64,000 bases of DNA from Collybia mongolica (Eukaryota > Basidiomycota > Agaricomycetes > Agaricales > Clitocybaceae), in NCBI GenBank assembly GCA_013420905.1, contig JAAXNY010000009.1:1860001-1924000 (forward strand), in the 5' to 3' direction. How positions within the stretch are numbered: position 1 is the stretch's first letter; every line of letters begins with the position of its first letter. Below are positions 44,991 through 57,100 of the stretch, piece after piece. Below the pieces are notes generated by a model that worked only from the letters and a program-made list of their open reading frames with translations, ran no database searches and was not told where the DNA came from. A program made the position numbers and the translations under genes.

Positions 44991-47900
44991 TCAATGAGCG
45001 TGTTCAGGTGGGGTAACAGCCAGTTGCGGAACTGACTCAAGCTGTTTCGGATATTTCTCCACAAGACGCTCTACTATCAAAATTCAATAAGACTGGCCGC
45101 CCCCTTTAATAAAGAAGGAGGCATACTGGAATTGAGGTGTTTGGTATATGCATTCGCATACCGACGCATGCTAACCAGCTGTGGTTTAATCTTACTGATA
45201 AGCACATCTCTTTGTTCTCCTTCGACAACAGCTAATGCTCGTTGAAGAACATAATCTACCAGATGGGCAGCCAATGAGTGCAAGCAACAAAAGAATTACT
45301 GACACGTACTAGCGTACTGATCCTTCATCATTGCGATGATTGGAGTTATACCGTCTGGCCTTGGGGCCATAATTTCGTCAATCAAGGCCCGACGACTGTC
45401 AGGGTCAGTGCAGACCAGAGCCTTCTCGCACACGTTGGACGCGAATTTATGTCTTGCCATCTGTAGAATCTGACCGCGGAGTTTGGATACGACAAGTGCT
45501 TTATCATGTGGTTTGCCATGCTCAAGTATATATTGAATGACATAATTCTGAAATGAAAGTTAAAATGCGAACGTCAAGCGGAATAATGGCATACTTACCC
45601 CAAATTGGTTTTGCATCAAGTTGATTGTGTATTTATGGAGTTCTTCCATAAGAGGACGCGTAAATTCATCGGGGAGATTCTCCAAACAACGCTGGAGGAC
45701 GCGACACCCATAAGGATGGGAGGCTAGATCATAGACATTTCCGTGGAAACTGTTCACGAAGCCAAGACGGTCGGGCGAGACACATTCGACAAGTTTTTGA
45801 ATCACCTTAAGTCGAGTAGTTCGAGTCTGCAACGCACTTTAAAAGAACAGACAGAGGAAATACTACGTACATGGTTGCCATTTGAATCCTTGACACACTT
45901 CAAAACATATGGTTCAAGTTCTCTGATGAACATAGCCTGTTGTTCCGGCAAGATAAATTCAATGGCCTATTGAAGTGCTAGGGTTGAGGGCAGAAAGCGA
46001 CATAAAACAAGGGGGGATTACCTTCTGAACCACTCGGCAGCCATACATTTGGAGAGATAGAGCGAGAACGTGACCTTCCATTATATTTACGAGTTTAGTT
46101 TTGTGCACCTGAGTTCCGTGTTCAAATAGTTTTTGTATAACCTGCCAACACGTCAATTAATAATGAGATTGACAAATACATGGTGAGCACTCGCGTAGTT
46201 GCCGAAAACGTCACGAATAAGTTGGAGCGTATTATTCGGGACAATCTCGTTGAATACCATGTCTTTGTCGTCCATTGTTGCGGTTTCCAATTTCTGTTGA
46301 ATAAATCGCGAACCATGTTGGTCACCACTGAATTCGACAATAAACCCAAAAATGTCCTGCCCATACCGTTTGTTAGGAACAATTAACAAATAAAATATCA
46401 AGAATGTACCCGGAGCTCCCATTTTCGCACTTTATTTGCTCGAAATTCATCCAAAAGAGCACTGCGCGGCGGCTGAGATGGCAGAATAACATCATTACGA
46501 CGAGGATGTCGCATATTATGTGAATACAGTGTCATGGGATTATGTCCATACATCCCTCCAGACATCATATGTGGAACTTGTGGCACATAGTCCATGCTAT
46601 ACGCTTGTGGGTGGGGGGACGGCGTTGATCTTATCTGTCCATAAAGAGCGTTGGGGGATGTCAAGTGTTGCTGAATATTGTACTACGCCATGAAAGAAAA
46701 GTCAGACCGCCAAGCAGTGAGAGTGAAGCTTTGAACGCTGAACCGACCTGCATTTCACGCTTCTTATCAGCCATAGTTGCAGGAATTTGGGGTGCAATCA
46801 TTGGTGAAAGGTTTGGCTGTGGGTAAATAACCGGTTGGTGTTGGGAAAAATATACTGGTCCCACAGTTGCGCCATAATCAATGAACAGAGCCGGCTGAGG
46901 ACGCAAATCGGGCATGACGGATCCATGCAATGTTTGGGAGGTCATTCCGTTGTATATATTCCCCGGTGATGCATTACCCATGGCCGGCGAGGCATAGATG
47001 GACGGGTCAGGTCCTCTGTAGGCATCATAGGTATATGAGTAGTCGGGGTATGATTCACGGACGGAAGGAATGGGAAAGTAAGGACTGAACTCCGTGGGGG
47101 GATATGTATTATATGGCCGGGGTTGGGGAATTTGAGGTGGGCCGCGGGAGGGGAGGCTGCCTTGTGAACCAATTAAGTGCTGGGATCTCTGATTTTGATA
47201 GTCGTCCTCAACAGCCATCCCACGAAGAGCTACAGAGAGTTCGTCGCTCTCCGTAGATGAGGTCTGAAGAGCCTCATAGGCCCCGCTAGGGGTAGTGACC
47301 TGTGCGACACCCTGCAAAGTCGCGTAACCAGGTACACCAAGGTGCCTCGTCGGGGATGGTGAAGTGGGAAAGTTGGGAACGTTAGACTCGTAGTGACCAC
47401 TCGTATCATATCGCTGTGGAGAGAACTGTCCAGATTTTTGGGCTGCAGTTCGGTCATCCTGACAGTGAAGGAACTTGGTTAGGATGAATTTGGAACCTAC
47501 TTACGGACATACAGTTCTTGGACCCGAAAAAGGTGGCTGTGTCACGTTTTGTCTTTGTCTTGCGTGATGTAAATTCAACTGTGGGGGTGATTCCCGTGCC
47601 TATGAAACGGTTCAATAATGTGGCGAAGCTTGCGATATAAACGAACCATGTGAGAGAAATCTCTATGCTGAGTTGCCTCACCGACCTCATCCGACCAAGA
47701 ACCACTTGTAGGTCGTGATGAAGCCCACCCCTCACCAATGCCTCCGCGATAACCTGGATCATTCTGCTGCGGTAAGAAATCGCCAGTACTCGTTGCGGAA
47801 GACACAGATGTTTTCTTCTTTGACGAGGGTGTGGCAGAGCCCCATACCTGGCGAGGCAGTTCAGATAAACTTGAGACAACAATGGACACAAGCCATAAGA

Positions 47901-48136
47901 CGTGCCTGCCACCCCGAATTAAGTCCCTTTCGGCCATTTGAGTTCCCCACCCCGATACCATACATGTTTGTCGCGACAGCAGGGTTCAGACTCCTCTGTG
48001 AGTGGCCCTGAAATGAAGTGAGAGGGTAGCGAATGTACATGAATGATTAACATACAGTGTTGGGAGAGCTTATTGGCGAGCGAGCGCCAGAGTACGTGGA
48101 AGACCCAGACGGCTTTCGCGACGAATTTCCAGACAT
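44991..48136 (-). CDS. PUF3: Pumilio/Puf3-type RNA-binding protein
   Basis: 816 residues, 13 exons: 48136-48056, 48007-47906, 47847-47686, 47599-47513, 47458-46748, 46682-46410, 46356-46195, 46141-46022, 45966-45871, 45805-45599, 45547-45310, 45255-45127, 45073-44991. The N-terminal 470 residues are disordered (Ser/Gly/Gln/Tyr-rich). Eight PUF repeats occupy about 473-800, with RNA-contact triplets in HGSRFIQ, GNYVIQ, GCRVVQ, GNHVIQ, GCRVLQ, GNYVIQ, ASNVCE and ANYVLQ. It binds 3' UTRs to repress or degrade mRNAs in the cytoplasm. Two introns (47848-47905, 46142-46194) use GC donors. The symbol reflects the repeat code; orthology to yeast PUF3 rather than another canonical PUF is not proven. 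Confidence 0.92.
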
Positions 48137-49194
48137 ATGATAGAAATTATATGCTGGTGGGACAGTCAAGGTAAGTGGGTATGGGTAGTGAATGGCTTAC
48201 TGAATGAGAAAGATTATGCAGGATGTAAATGACGAGAGGCGGATTAAAGGCTACAGAGCGAAGATGTCAGTTTTGGTTGGTTGACCTGTATGAACACGCG
48301 TCCTTGCACGAGGAGAGTTATTACGAGCAAATAAGGATTGCTGTGAAGAAAGAAAAAAACGACGCGACTTACAAGGCTAGGCTGAATTCGCGTATATCTT
48401 GTGACGGGTTCCGAGATAGCGCGCGTTGCAAGGAAAGTGCAGGGAAAAGACAGTGGGAGTCGCAAAGACAAAAGCGATGGGGGAGACCCTTAGAGCACCC
48501 ACGAAGCCGGGCACTTGGTAGACATTCAGAAAATGGAAAGACCAGGGCGATATGACAGGGCACCAAGGGACGCGGAATTAAACAAGTATGCGGAGGCAAT
48601 AGCTCCAATAAAAAAAATACTAAGCCGTGTTTCAACGGGATCAAAATCGTTTATCATCGACCGATTTAGTGTTTTATTTCAGGTCCCCGCCGTGCTTCCC
48701 GTCAGTCGCGCTCTTCTTTTGGTTAGAAGCCTGCAGCGCGAGGCCAGAAGGAGTTTGAGAATCACCAGCATGGCAAAATATACCCATTCAAATCACTCTC
48801 TCCGCGTCGGGATGTCCGTCCCCGAGCACCACCCGCCGATGCTCCTGGCGATGAGGCCTGTATGCTCTTGCAACAATTAATGGGGCTGGTCACCCGTTGG
48901 CACGTAAACATGCAGACAAAGAGGGACATCTTGAAGCGACGCCCAACTTTTAGGCTCGCCGTACTACCGGAATCCCACGCGACACTCCCAACAGGGGAAA
49001 TCACGTTTCCTTAGTCCACAGATGGCGGTCATGACCATGTCACTTACAAAATCAATATGTAAAATTCTGAACGGATTATTGTATTGCGTATAAAGCGAAA
49101 TGGCTTAGTAGTAGATGCGATGCGAGATACGAACAGGTGGTATGAGGGGGCAGATAATCCTTTGAAAAGTTGACCAGCGATGGATCCTGCTCAA
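48137..49194. other. Intergenic: Pumilio promoter/leader and kinesin-1 3' flank
   Basis: 1058 bp, the longest gap in the gene-dense part. The minus strand is pyrimidine-rich near 48330-48365 (TTTTTTTCTTTCTTCACAG), which could be an acceptor of a 5' leader intron of the Pumilio gene. A plus-strand open frame at 48229-48555 has random-looking composition. No gene supported. Confidence 0.5.
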
Positions 49195-52100
49195 TTACCG
49201 AGAATTGAAGAACCAGGAGGCACGCTTCGCTACAAGTGGCGAGGGGTTCAAAAATTAGCCAAGCAATAGTATGAAGCCAAATTGTGAACGCACAAGACCT
49301 ATCGAAAAAAATGGGCATGTCAATGATACACCGCTCTTAAGAAAATCCAAAATGAAGGACTACATACCCTCCCTCTTCGTTCTGTAATCTAGCGAGAGGG
49401 TTGACGGCTGAAGGGCCTCCACCTCCAGTGATTGGGGTGGGGATGGAGGCAGAAGCAAGTCCGCCGCCACCGCCGCCCCTCAGTGGCTTCTGGATGCGAC
49501 CAAAATTCAACGGCGATGATGCAGCAGCCTTTTGTGCTATAGGGATTACGACTCAGTTCATCCTTAGCAAAAACTGAAAAGATCTGGCTTCGCCTACCTC
49601 GGGCTTGATCCAGTCGTTCTTTGACAGCTTGCAATTGAGCCTCAAACTTCTGGTTCTGCACGGATAGTCGGCGGTCAGCATCTTGGAGCAACGCTTCCAA
49701 ATTCTGTATCCGCTCGTTGCGAGCGAGCAATTTGCGTTCCGCAATACCAGCCTCCTTCTTGAGAGTAGAGTTCTGGTCGACAAGCTATTCATAGGGAAGA
49801 AAAAAGACTGAGCGATACAGAGAGAGGTGACACTCCCGACGCCCACCTGCTTCTGGACGAGAGTTAATTGCTCCAGGTTGCGTTCCAAGAACGCCATCTT
49901 CTTTTGTTGTGCTTTACTGTTGCTGTTGCGGATCACATTATTATACTGCTCTTTAATTTCGTCAAGCTGGATTTCAAGCTCGACGACCTTTAAAGACGGG
50001 TTGAACGGATAAGCGTGGGTTTAAATTGAGATTCTTTTATTTACCTTCTCACAACGGTTCTGCAAATCGCGCATAAGAGACTTCTTTACACCATCGAATT
50101 CCGCGAGTTGCACGTTGATCGCTTTGCGTGTCCGCTCAAGATCTTGGGCGCTTTCTGCCAAATTCTTACCGCCCTCGATACCAGCGGATGTAACAGCGAA
50201 GGCACGCTGAAAGGTAACAATAATAGTTCAAGTCAAAGAGTATTTTTTAGAACGACCTAAACATAATACCTTGAGCTCCTCATTGACACTCTTCAGGCTG
50301 TCGATTGAGGCGTTTAGGCTGCGAACTTCGTTGCCTTTCATCTCTAGTTGTTGCTTAAGATCGGATACCTCGCTCAGATGCGCATCTCGCTTGGCGGCGT
50401 ATTGGGCTTCGAGTTTGGTCTGACAGATACCCCCCGTTAAATCCCTTAGAATTTGTTACAACAAGGGGCTCACCTTGAGGTCAGTCATCGACTCCGCAAG
50501 GTCAACATCGCTCGTCTCTTCGTCATGAATAGTCTTCTCTGTTTTTTTTTCGACAAAATAGAGCAAACTATGAGTGATCCGCAATCAGCTTCCTTGTCAA
50601 ACAAACATACCTAAAAGTTCCTCATACTCCGTTTCCAGTGCCGCCACTCGCGCTTCCAGCTCGTCACGCCGTCTTGTAACCATCTCATTTTCTTCTTGAC
50701 TCTGCCTAAGCCTATCCACAGTCTCTCTGACCATGCCCTGGCCCTCGGACAACTGTCTCCTGATCGTAGTTAAGTCCTCAGGGGTCAGGGAACCCGCTGC
50801 GTCTATAGTATCTAATTTCACCAGTATCTGACGTAGCTGCTCATCTTTCTCGGAGAAAGCACCTTGCTGTTATGAAGAAAACGACATATCGAAAAAGACA
50901 ATTAGAGAGAGGGAACGGAGAGATAGAATAGACAAACCGCATCGAATTTGGCCATCATCATTGCCATCTTCTCCTGTTTGCGCTTTTCCTTATCTTCGGC
51001 AGTTGCGTCTTTCTGGGCGGACTTAAGCTCTGAAAATTGCCTTCTAAGCTCGTCTAATTCACTCTTCGCGTCTTGATTCTGTTCCTTGAGAATGTCGATT
51101 GTGATTCCACCCTCTTTATTATCGTAATCTAGCCTCTCCACTTGCAACCTTAATTCGTTGAGCTGGCTCGACATCACTTTATTCTCCTACATTCGGGAAG
51201 ATAGTCAGTCCAAGAAACTAAGTTGTGCATGATGCAATAAACCTTGTTAACAGATGCTTCTTGATCTTTCAGGAAAGCTAGTTCCTCCCTCAGTTCCTTT
51301 ATGAGCTTCTCTGCGGCGGCAAGTGCTGACTCTCTCTCAGCTAGGGAATCACTGAGCTCATTTTCTCTCTTCAAGAAATCTTCCCTTTCGTCTTTATCTA
51401 ATCCGACAACCGTCGGTGTTTGAGGCCTACTCTCCAAATCTCCTCTCAATCCCTCAATAACAGGGTTAATAGGTGTCATGCTGCGTGAACTCGGGAGAGG
51501 GGTAGATGGGGTTGGTGACGTCGGTGGTTTCTTGGGTGCTGTGGCCCCTAAAGCAGTGGAGGCTTTACTTGAGGTGGCCCATTCGCCTTGCTCGACATGC
51601 CCACCACTGCGCCATATCGCCAGCTCGGCTTCAAGAACAGCGATATATTTTTGATAGGAGGTATTTGTGAGATTCGCCTTCTGTAGCAACCCCTTAAGCT
51701 CTAAGGGAGACAACTCCGCATTTACGCGCGCGGTGTTTTTGATAGATTTGGCACGAATACCGAAACGTAACGTGGACAGTGTTTCAGCTTCGTTATACGA
51801 CGAAGGGGAGCAGTTGATGATCAGGGTTGTTCGTGAGTTTCCACCTAGAGATTCTTGCAGAATACGTGTGAGTTTGGAGTCACGGTAGGGAATATGTTTC
51901 GCCTGAAACAGGAGTCCGACCAGCAATTAGTAATGGATAGGCAGCATTGGAAAGCCTTGCCTTGCTATCGGTCAGAGCATTAATGACCATCCCAAGTGCG
52001 GATAACGACTTGTTGATCTTCTTTGCCTCTTCAAGGGTCTGGCCAGATGCCCCAGTTTTTCCAACCTTCTCAGAACCGGCGAGGTCGACAAGGTACAAAT

Positions 52101-53177
52101 TACCCGTTTTCTGGGCCCCTGTCTCCGTATTCCGCTGCTGGATAGTTATAAGAAAGATTGAATGGGACCGTGATGATTCCGCGTTCATGTCTTTTAAGTG
52201 CGAAATGAGTTGTAACATTATATACATAGCGTTGTGCACGAAACTTACTGGTGGATGATATCACTCGTGCGGCCCCTCCTGTCCTCATTATCTCATAAAC
52301 TTCTCGAGCGCTACTGACATAGTAATCCGAAAGGTTTTTTACATATACACCCTTAGACTTTTCCTCGTGGACCTGCAGATTGTCGTTTTGGGCTGGAACA
52401 ACGTTGACACCGATCGTCAAGCATATATGGAGGCTACAGCTTACGTGCTAGGAGATCTCTGATTCGTTCCAAGTAGATTTCCATGTAGGAGACTTTGACA
52501 AGATATTCCAGATGTGCGTCGCTTTCTACGATGGATTGGAAGATTTGTTCGGTTATCCGAGGGATAATGCCTTTCAGCTCGTCGGAGTCAATATCTGCTC
52601 CCTGTATGCAACAGTTATAACACAGTCGGAAACATAGTTATAGATCATGCCATCATGGTAAATGTCTTCCCACTACCTGTTTGCCCGTATGCAAAAACCG
52701 TGCCATTATACCCGTCCAATACATCTAGTTGGAGAATAAAGATGAATGGGGAGATCACCATTAGTATAAACCGTTTAAAGCCCTCTCGTGGCACCATTTG
52801 CACTTCCTAAGGAATTCGAAGCTTACCTTTGACTATGCTGTTGGACCGCCGGATCAGATGAGGGCTCTTTACGCGTTCAAAAGGACGAGTGCTTACTCTT
52901 TAACACCATAATCAAACACCTCATGTTGTTTTGTTCCCATCGGAAAGACCCTATCAAACGTGAACCCATCCTTCTCGGGCCCTGACCCGAGGGAAGCAGA
53001 GCGCATCTGTACAGACTGAAGGTTGTCATCAAAGCCCACAACTATTTCTCCACCTTCACGGGCTTCGATCGTGTTCGTTGGTCGAAACCTGTTGTCACTG
53101 TGATAAGTATTGTTTTCCGTCCAACACGTTCACGGCGCGTACCGACAAACAACTTTGATGTTTGTAGAACTTGCCAT
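49195..53177 (-). CDS. KHC: Kinesin-1 heavy chain
   Basis: 973 residues, 18 exons: 53177-53143, 53088-52897, 52837-52827, 52724-52651, 52601-52445, 52392-52249, 52190-51961, 51902-51243, 51186-50938, 50866-50611, 50538-50474, 50419-50270, 50206-50045, 49987-49847, 49784-49598, 49536-49368, 49298-49294, 49229-49195. N-terminal motor: P-loop GQTGSGKT (about 93-100), switch [10 protein letters not shown], switch II DLAGSE, then neck and long coiled coil. The fungal kinesin-1 tail contains [15 protein letters not shown] and the autoinhibitory segment, here [11 protein letters not shown]. It ends [10 protein letters not shown]. It carries cargo to microtubule plus ends. Two introns (52602-52650, 51903-51960) use GC donors. 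The 5-nt penultimate exon is the least certain join. Confidence 0.93.
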
Positions 53178-53529
53178 GATGGCGATCTAAGGTGAAGCTC
53201 ACTCTACGGAACGTAACCAGTCCCGTTGGGTATTATGAAAGGTATTGGTCGTAAGAGGTGCCGATGGAAATGGAGCAGGGTTTAAAAGAATGTTTGCGGT
53301 TGTTGCCGCGACAACCATTCGCTTTCTACTTTCAAAGTCACGAAGGCAGGTCACGACCCAAGTCGCTCGCTCATTTACCAGTGGTGCCAATGCATGTGTA
53401 CAATGATCAACAACGGAAATGTCGGTTATTATAATACACTGAAGTGTGTCCGTCTAAGTCCAAGTCACATATACTGGCATGTCTAATATCACAAATAAAC
53501 GGGAACCCTGAAAACTCCCAAGAGGTGCA
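53178..53529. other. Intergenic: kinesin-1 promoter and ELF1 3' flank
   Basis: 352 bp between the kinesin-1 start and the ELF1 stop, both minus strand. No gene, repeat or clear regulatory motif recognised. Confidence 0.5.
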
Positions 53530-53963
53530 CTAATCATCATCGCTGTCAATTGATGCTGGTGCTGGAACAGGTCGACTCGACGATGCGGTCGGACGTCGTG
53601 GTGCCTGTTCTTCTCTTTGAGCGGCGTCAGCTGCATCAATCCATTCGGAGTAGATATCAATTGGTTCGGTGAGATCTGGCGCGTGTAATTGGGAAGACAT
53701 AGGAGGATATTAAACTTGAGTCACGCACGATTGACTTTGCTTTGATATCTCTGATCACAAACTCTGCAAACAAGCTGTGCCACACCTTCTTTCCTATCAA
53801 GCCTAACTGTAACGGATTTATCGTGATGACAAAACAGACATGTAAACGCAGTGTCTGTTATATTTTGAGTTTGTTATTTGAACGTAGATGATATAAACAG
53901 ACCTAATGGTACTTTCTGCCTGGACGGTGCTGGCTTTCTGGACGATTTTTTTCTTTTGCCCAT
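53530..53963 (-). CDS. ELF1: Transcription elongation factor 1 (Elf1/ELOF1)
   Basis: 110 residues from exons 53963-53903, 53854-53729, 53675-53530. A basic N-terminal tail (MGKRKKSSRKPAPSRQK) precedes a zinc ribbon with Cys26-x2-Cys29 and Cys50-x2-Cys53, then the conserved YQSKVNHLTEPIDIYSEWID segment and an acidic C-terminal tail ending SIDSDDD. Elf1 binds RNA polymerase II near the downstream DNA and helps passage through nucleosomes. Size and motif order match the family exactly. Its promoter is shared with kinesin-5. Confidence 0.96.
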
Positions 53964-54154
53964 GACTATTTGACGATGAAAAGTTAGGAAAGAGTCCAAA
54001 GGTGCCACTAAATGGAGCAAGCTGATGCCATCACGTGACGGAGACGCGCAAAGATTGTATTGACATATTTGGCACAGATATTGTTCAACTTCAAGTTAAC
54101 TGTGCTCGTTGTCGTCACCGCCGCCGTCTCTCCTAGCCCTTGCAGTGCCTACCA
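53964..54154. promoter_or_regulatory. 191-bp divergent promoter, ELF1 / kinesin-5
   Basis: A short interval between divergent start codons. Contains the octamer TCACGTGA at 54031-54038, 68 bp from the ELF1 ATG. Confidence 0.6.
54031..54038. promoter_or_regulatory. TCACGTGA palindrome (Cbf1/CDEI-like)
   Basis: A perfect 8-bp palindrome in the shared ELF1/kinesin-5 promoter. RTCACRTG is the yeast Cbf1 site; binding here is inferred. Confidence 0.5.
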
Positions 54155-57100
54155 ATGGCCACCCGTCGCCCGGCATCGTCGCGCGCAAGAACAAACAATA
54201 ATGCAAACGCCATTCCCCCAGCTCCCCAGCCACGCTCACGTTCAGTAATGGCCAGGTCCGCTTCAACAACGCGTTTGGGTGAAGACCAAAATAATCGCGA
54301 ACTCTCAGTGGCGCCTTCAACGTTGAAACACAACAGAAATGCATCACAGCAGGAAGACTCAGAATCAAATATTCAAGTGGTTATCCGATGCAGGCGGCGT
54401 TCAGAGCGAGAAATCTTGGACAATTCGCCCATCATCGTCAGCTCGACTGGTGCCAAGAGCAAAGAAGTCTCTATTGAAGCATCCGTCCCTGTGTCTAGCC
54501 TTGGGCTAGTTAACCTGGCTCCTCTCCGAACCTATCCATTTGACCTCGTTTTTGGCCCCGAGGCAGATCAAGCTATGATCTATCACGACGTTGTCAGTCC
54601 AATGCTCGACGAAGTGCTCATGGGGTACAACTGCACTCTATTTGCGTACGGCCAGACAGGCACGGGAAAAACGTGAGCTCTCGAGTCGCCCTGGGCCATG
54701 CGCTAACCCATCCTTCGTTCAGCCATACAATGCAGGGTGATTTGAACCCTACGCCAATGGGAAATCCGTCAGCCAACGCAGGGATGATTCCTCGCGTACT
54801 TTTTCGTCTTTTCCATTTTTTGGAAACATCAAAAACGGATTACAGTGTCAAAATATCTTATATCGAGCTTTACAATGAAGAGCTACGAGATCTTCTTGCG
54901 AACGACCTTTCTGCGCCGAATGGCTCCACTCAACCCATGGGTATGTTCAAGGACTCGAACAAAAATTCTGAGATTGGATTGAAGATTTTTGATGACGTGA
55001 GTAAACGAGGTGTCACCATTCAAGGTCTGGAGGAGGTTGCAGTGAAGGACTCCAAAGACGCTCTGGCTCTCTTAACAAAAGGAAGCCACCGAAGACAAAT
55101 CGCTGCGACCAAATTCAATGACCACTCTAGCCGTTCGCATTCCGTCTTTTCAATTACAGTTCATATCAAGGAGGCGTCGGCAATAGGGGAAGATCTTTTG
55201 AAGATTGGAAAGTTAAATCTTGTTGATTTGGCTGGTTCCGAAAATATTGGTCGATCTGGAGCGGAGAATAAACGAGCAAGGGAGGCTGGGATGATCAACC
55301 AAAGTCTACTCACACTTGGAAGAGTCATAAATGCGCTTGTTGACAAAGCACAACACATTCCCTATCGGTCAGTTTCATATGACGTCTCAACATTCATATT
55401 CACTAATTCATACATAGTGAATCTAAACTCACTCGTCTACTCCAAGACTCGCTCGGTGGGCGTACCAAAACCTGCATCATAGCTACCATATCCCCAGCTC
55501 GCTCCAATATGGAGGAAACATTATCTACCCTGGACTACGCCATCCGAGCCAAGTCGATTCGCAATAAGCCAGAGATTAACCAGCGCATGACGCGAAACTC
55601 ACTTCTCAAGGAGTATGTTGGTGAAATTGAAAGACTCAAATCTGACTTGCTGGCTGCACGGGAGAAAAATGGGATATTTTTCTCCGAGGAAACATGGAAT
55701 CAGATGACAGTGGAGCAAGAGTTGCGAGTGACGGAGTTAGAGGAAGCCAAGAAGCAGGTAGGAATCATTGAGACCGAGATGAGGGGCGTCCGTGAAGAAT
55801 TTGAGCAAAGCATTGGGCTCCTAAAAATCCGAGAGGGAGAGCTTAGAGAGACGCGTGAAAAACTATCGATTACCGAAGAAGCTTTGGAGAAAACCGAGGA
55901 CGAGCTCATGGTAGTCAAAGGCGCACTAGAAGAGGAAATTGTGGTTAGGAAAGCGTACCAAGACACAGAGGGAAGCTTGAACAAGGTTGCTACTGGATTA
56001 AAGAAGGTTGCGAAGCAGGGCGTTCAAGATGTTGGTCACCTACTCGAGAAACTGGGTTAGTTACCCAAATCTCCACATCGTTGCCTTGCTGATACATTAC
56101 CGTTGTAGAACGCAAATCTACCATCCTGGATGCGAACTCTCAAGCCGTGTTGAGTTACAAACAGACTATCTCTCACGCAAGGCATCTGATAGAGCAAAAA
56201 CTCAACGACTTCCTGAAAGCCTCTTCTCAGAGTACTCATAAGCTTCAATCAGAGGCGAAGATATTTCAAACGAAAGAGCTCGAGGCTCTTGCTTCCTATT
56301 CTGCGAGAATTGCAGTACAATTGCAGCATGTTGGGGAAGCCTTGGATACGGTTAAATCATCAGGTGCCATAGAAACAGAGGCTCTTGAGGTCATCCACAC
56401 AGCCCTACAGGAAACGCACAAAGCTTTCAAAACTAGCTTTGATACTTGGAGTGAATGCTTGCAGAAGTCTTTTGACGACATGAACAAACATTTGAAGCAG
56501 ACCAGTCTTGAAGCGTTTTCGACCATTGAAACGGCTTTGAAAACTATGACCACACTGGTGGAGAATATTATGTTGGAGCATCAAGATTATATTGACACGG
56601 AGCTGCAGCGATTAGTGGAAGTGAAGACACTGGCCAATGAAACTTCGGAATACGAGATTCAACATTTGAAACGGCAAAACGAGTCTCTCGTTCAACTACT
56701 CGATTCCGAGAGAAGCAAGGCAGACAAAGCAAAGGACCAACTAATAGAACGAGTTTCATCTCTTCTTGGTGACTTCGCAAGGGAGAGGGATAAGGATCTA
56801 CGAGCAGCCGTTGCCACTATCCAGGACTCGAACAGACAAACTGAGGTGAACTTGAAAACATTTTCGGCCAAACACCACGCTATGGTAGAGGATATGGAGA
56901 CAATGGGTGTCGGGATGAGCGGGTCACTGAAGGCGAGGTGCGGGGAAGGCAAACGGATGAGAGACGGTGCCTATAAGGTCTGCGTTTTATAATGCAATAC
57001 ATCCAGATCGCAGAACTGACTCGCATCATAGGTGCTAAGCACTTCCAATGCAGCACTTATCGATGAGCTTGACAGCATGCAAAATATGGTATCCGGCTCT

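Noticed and set aside
48229..48555. Plus-strand 108-codon frame upstream of the Pumilio gene
   Set aside because: Charged, random-looking composition and no family resemblance; lies in the presumed promoter and leader.
49076..49318. Alternative C-terminal reading of kinesin-1 giving FFDRSCAF
   Set aside because: It resembles the WFF ending only by chance; the spliced alternative restores the canonical [10 protein letters not shown] followed by a stop.
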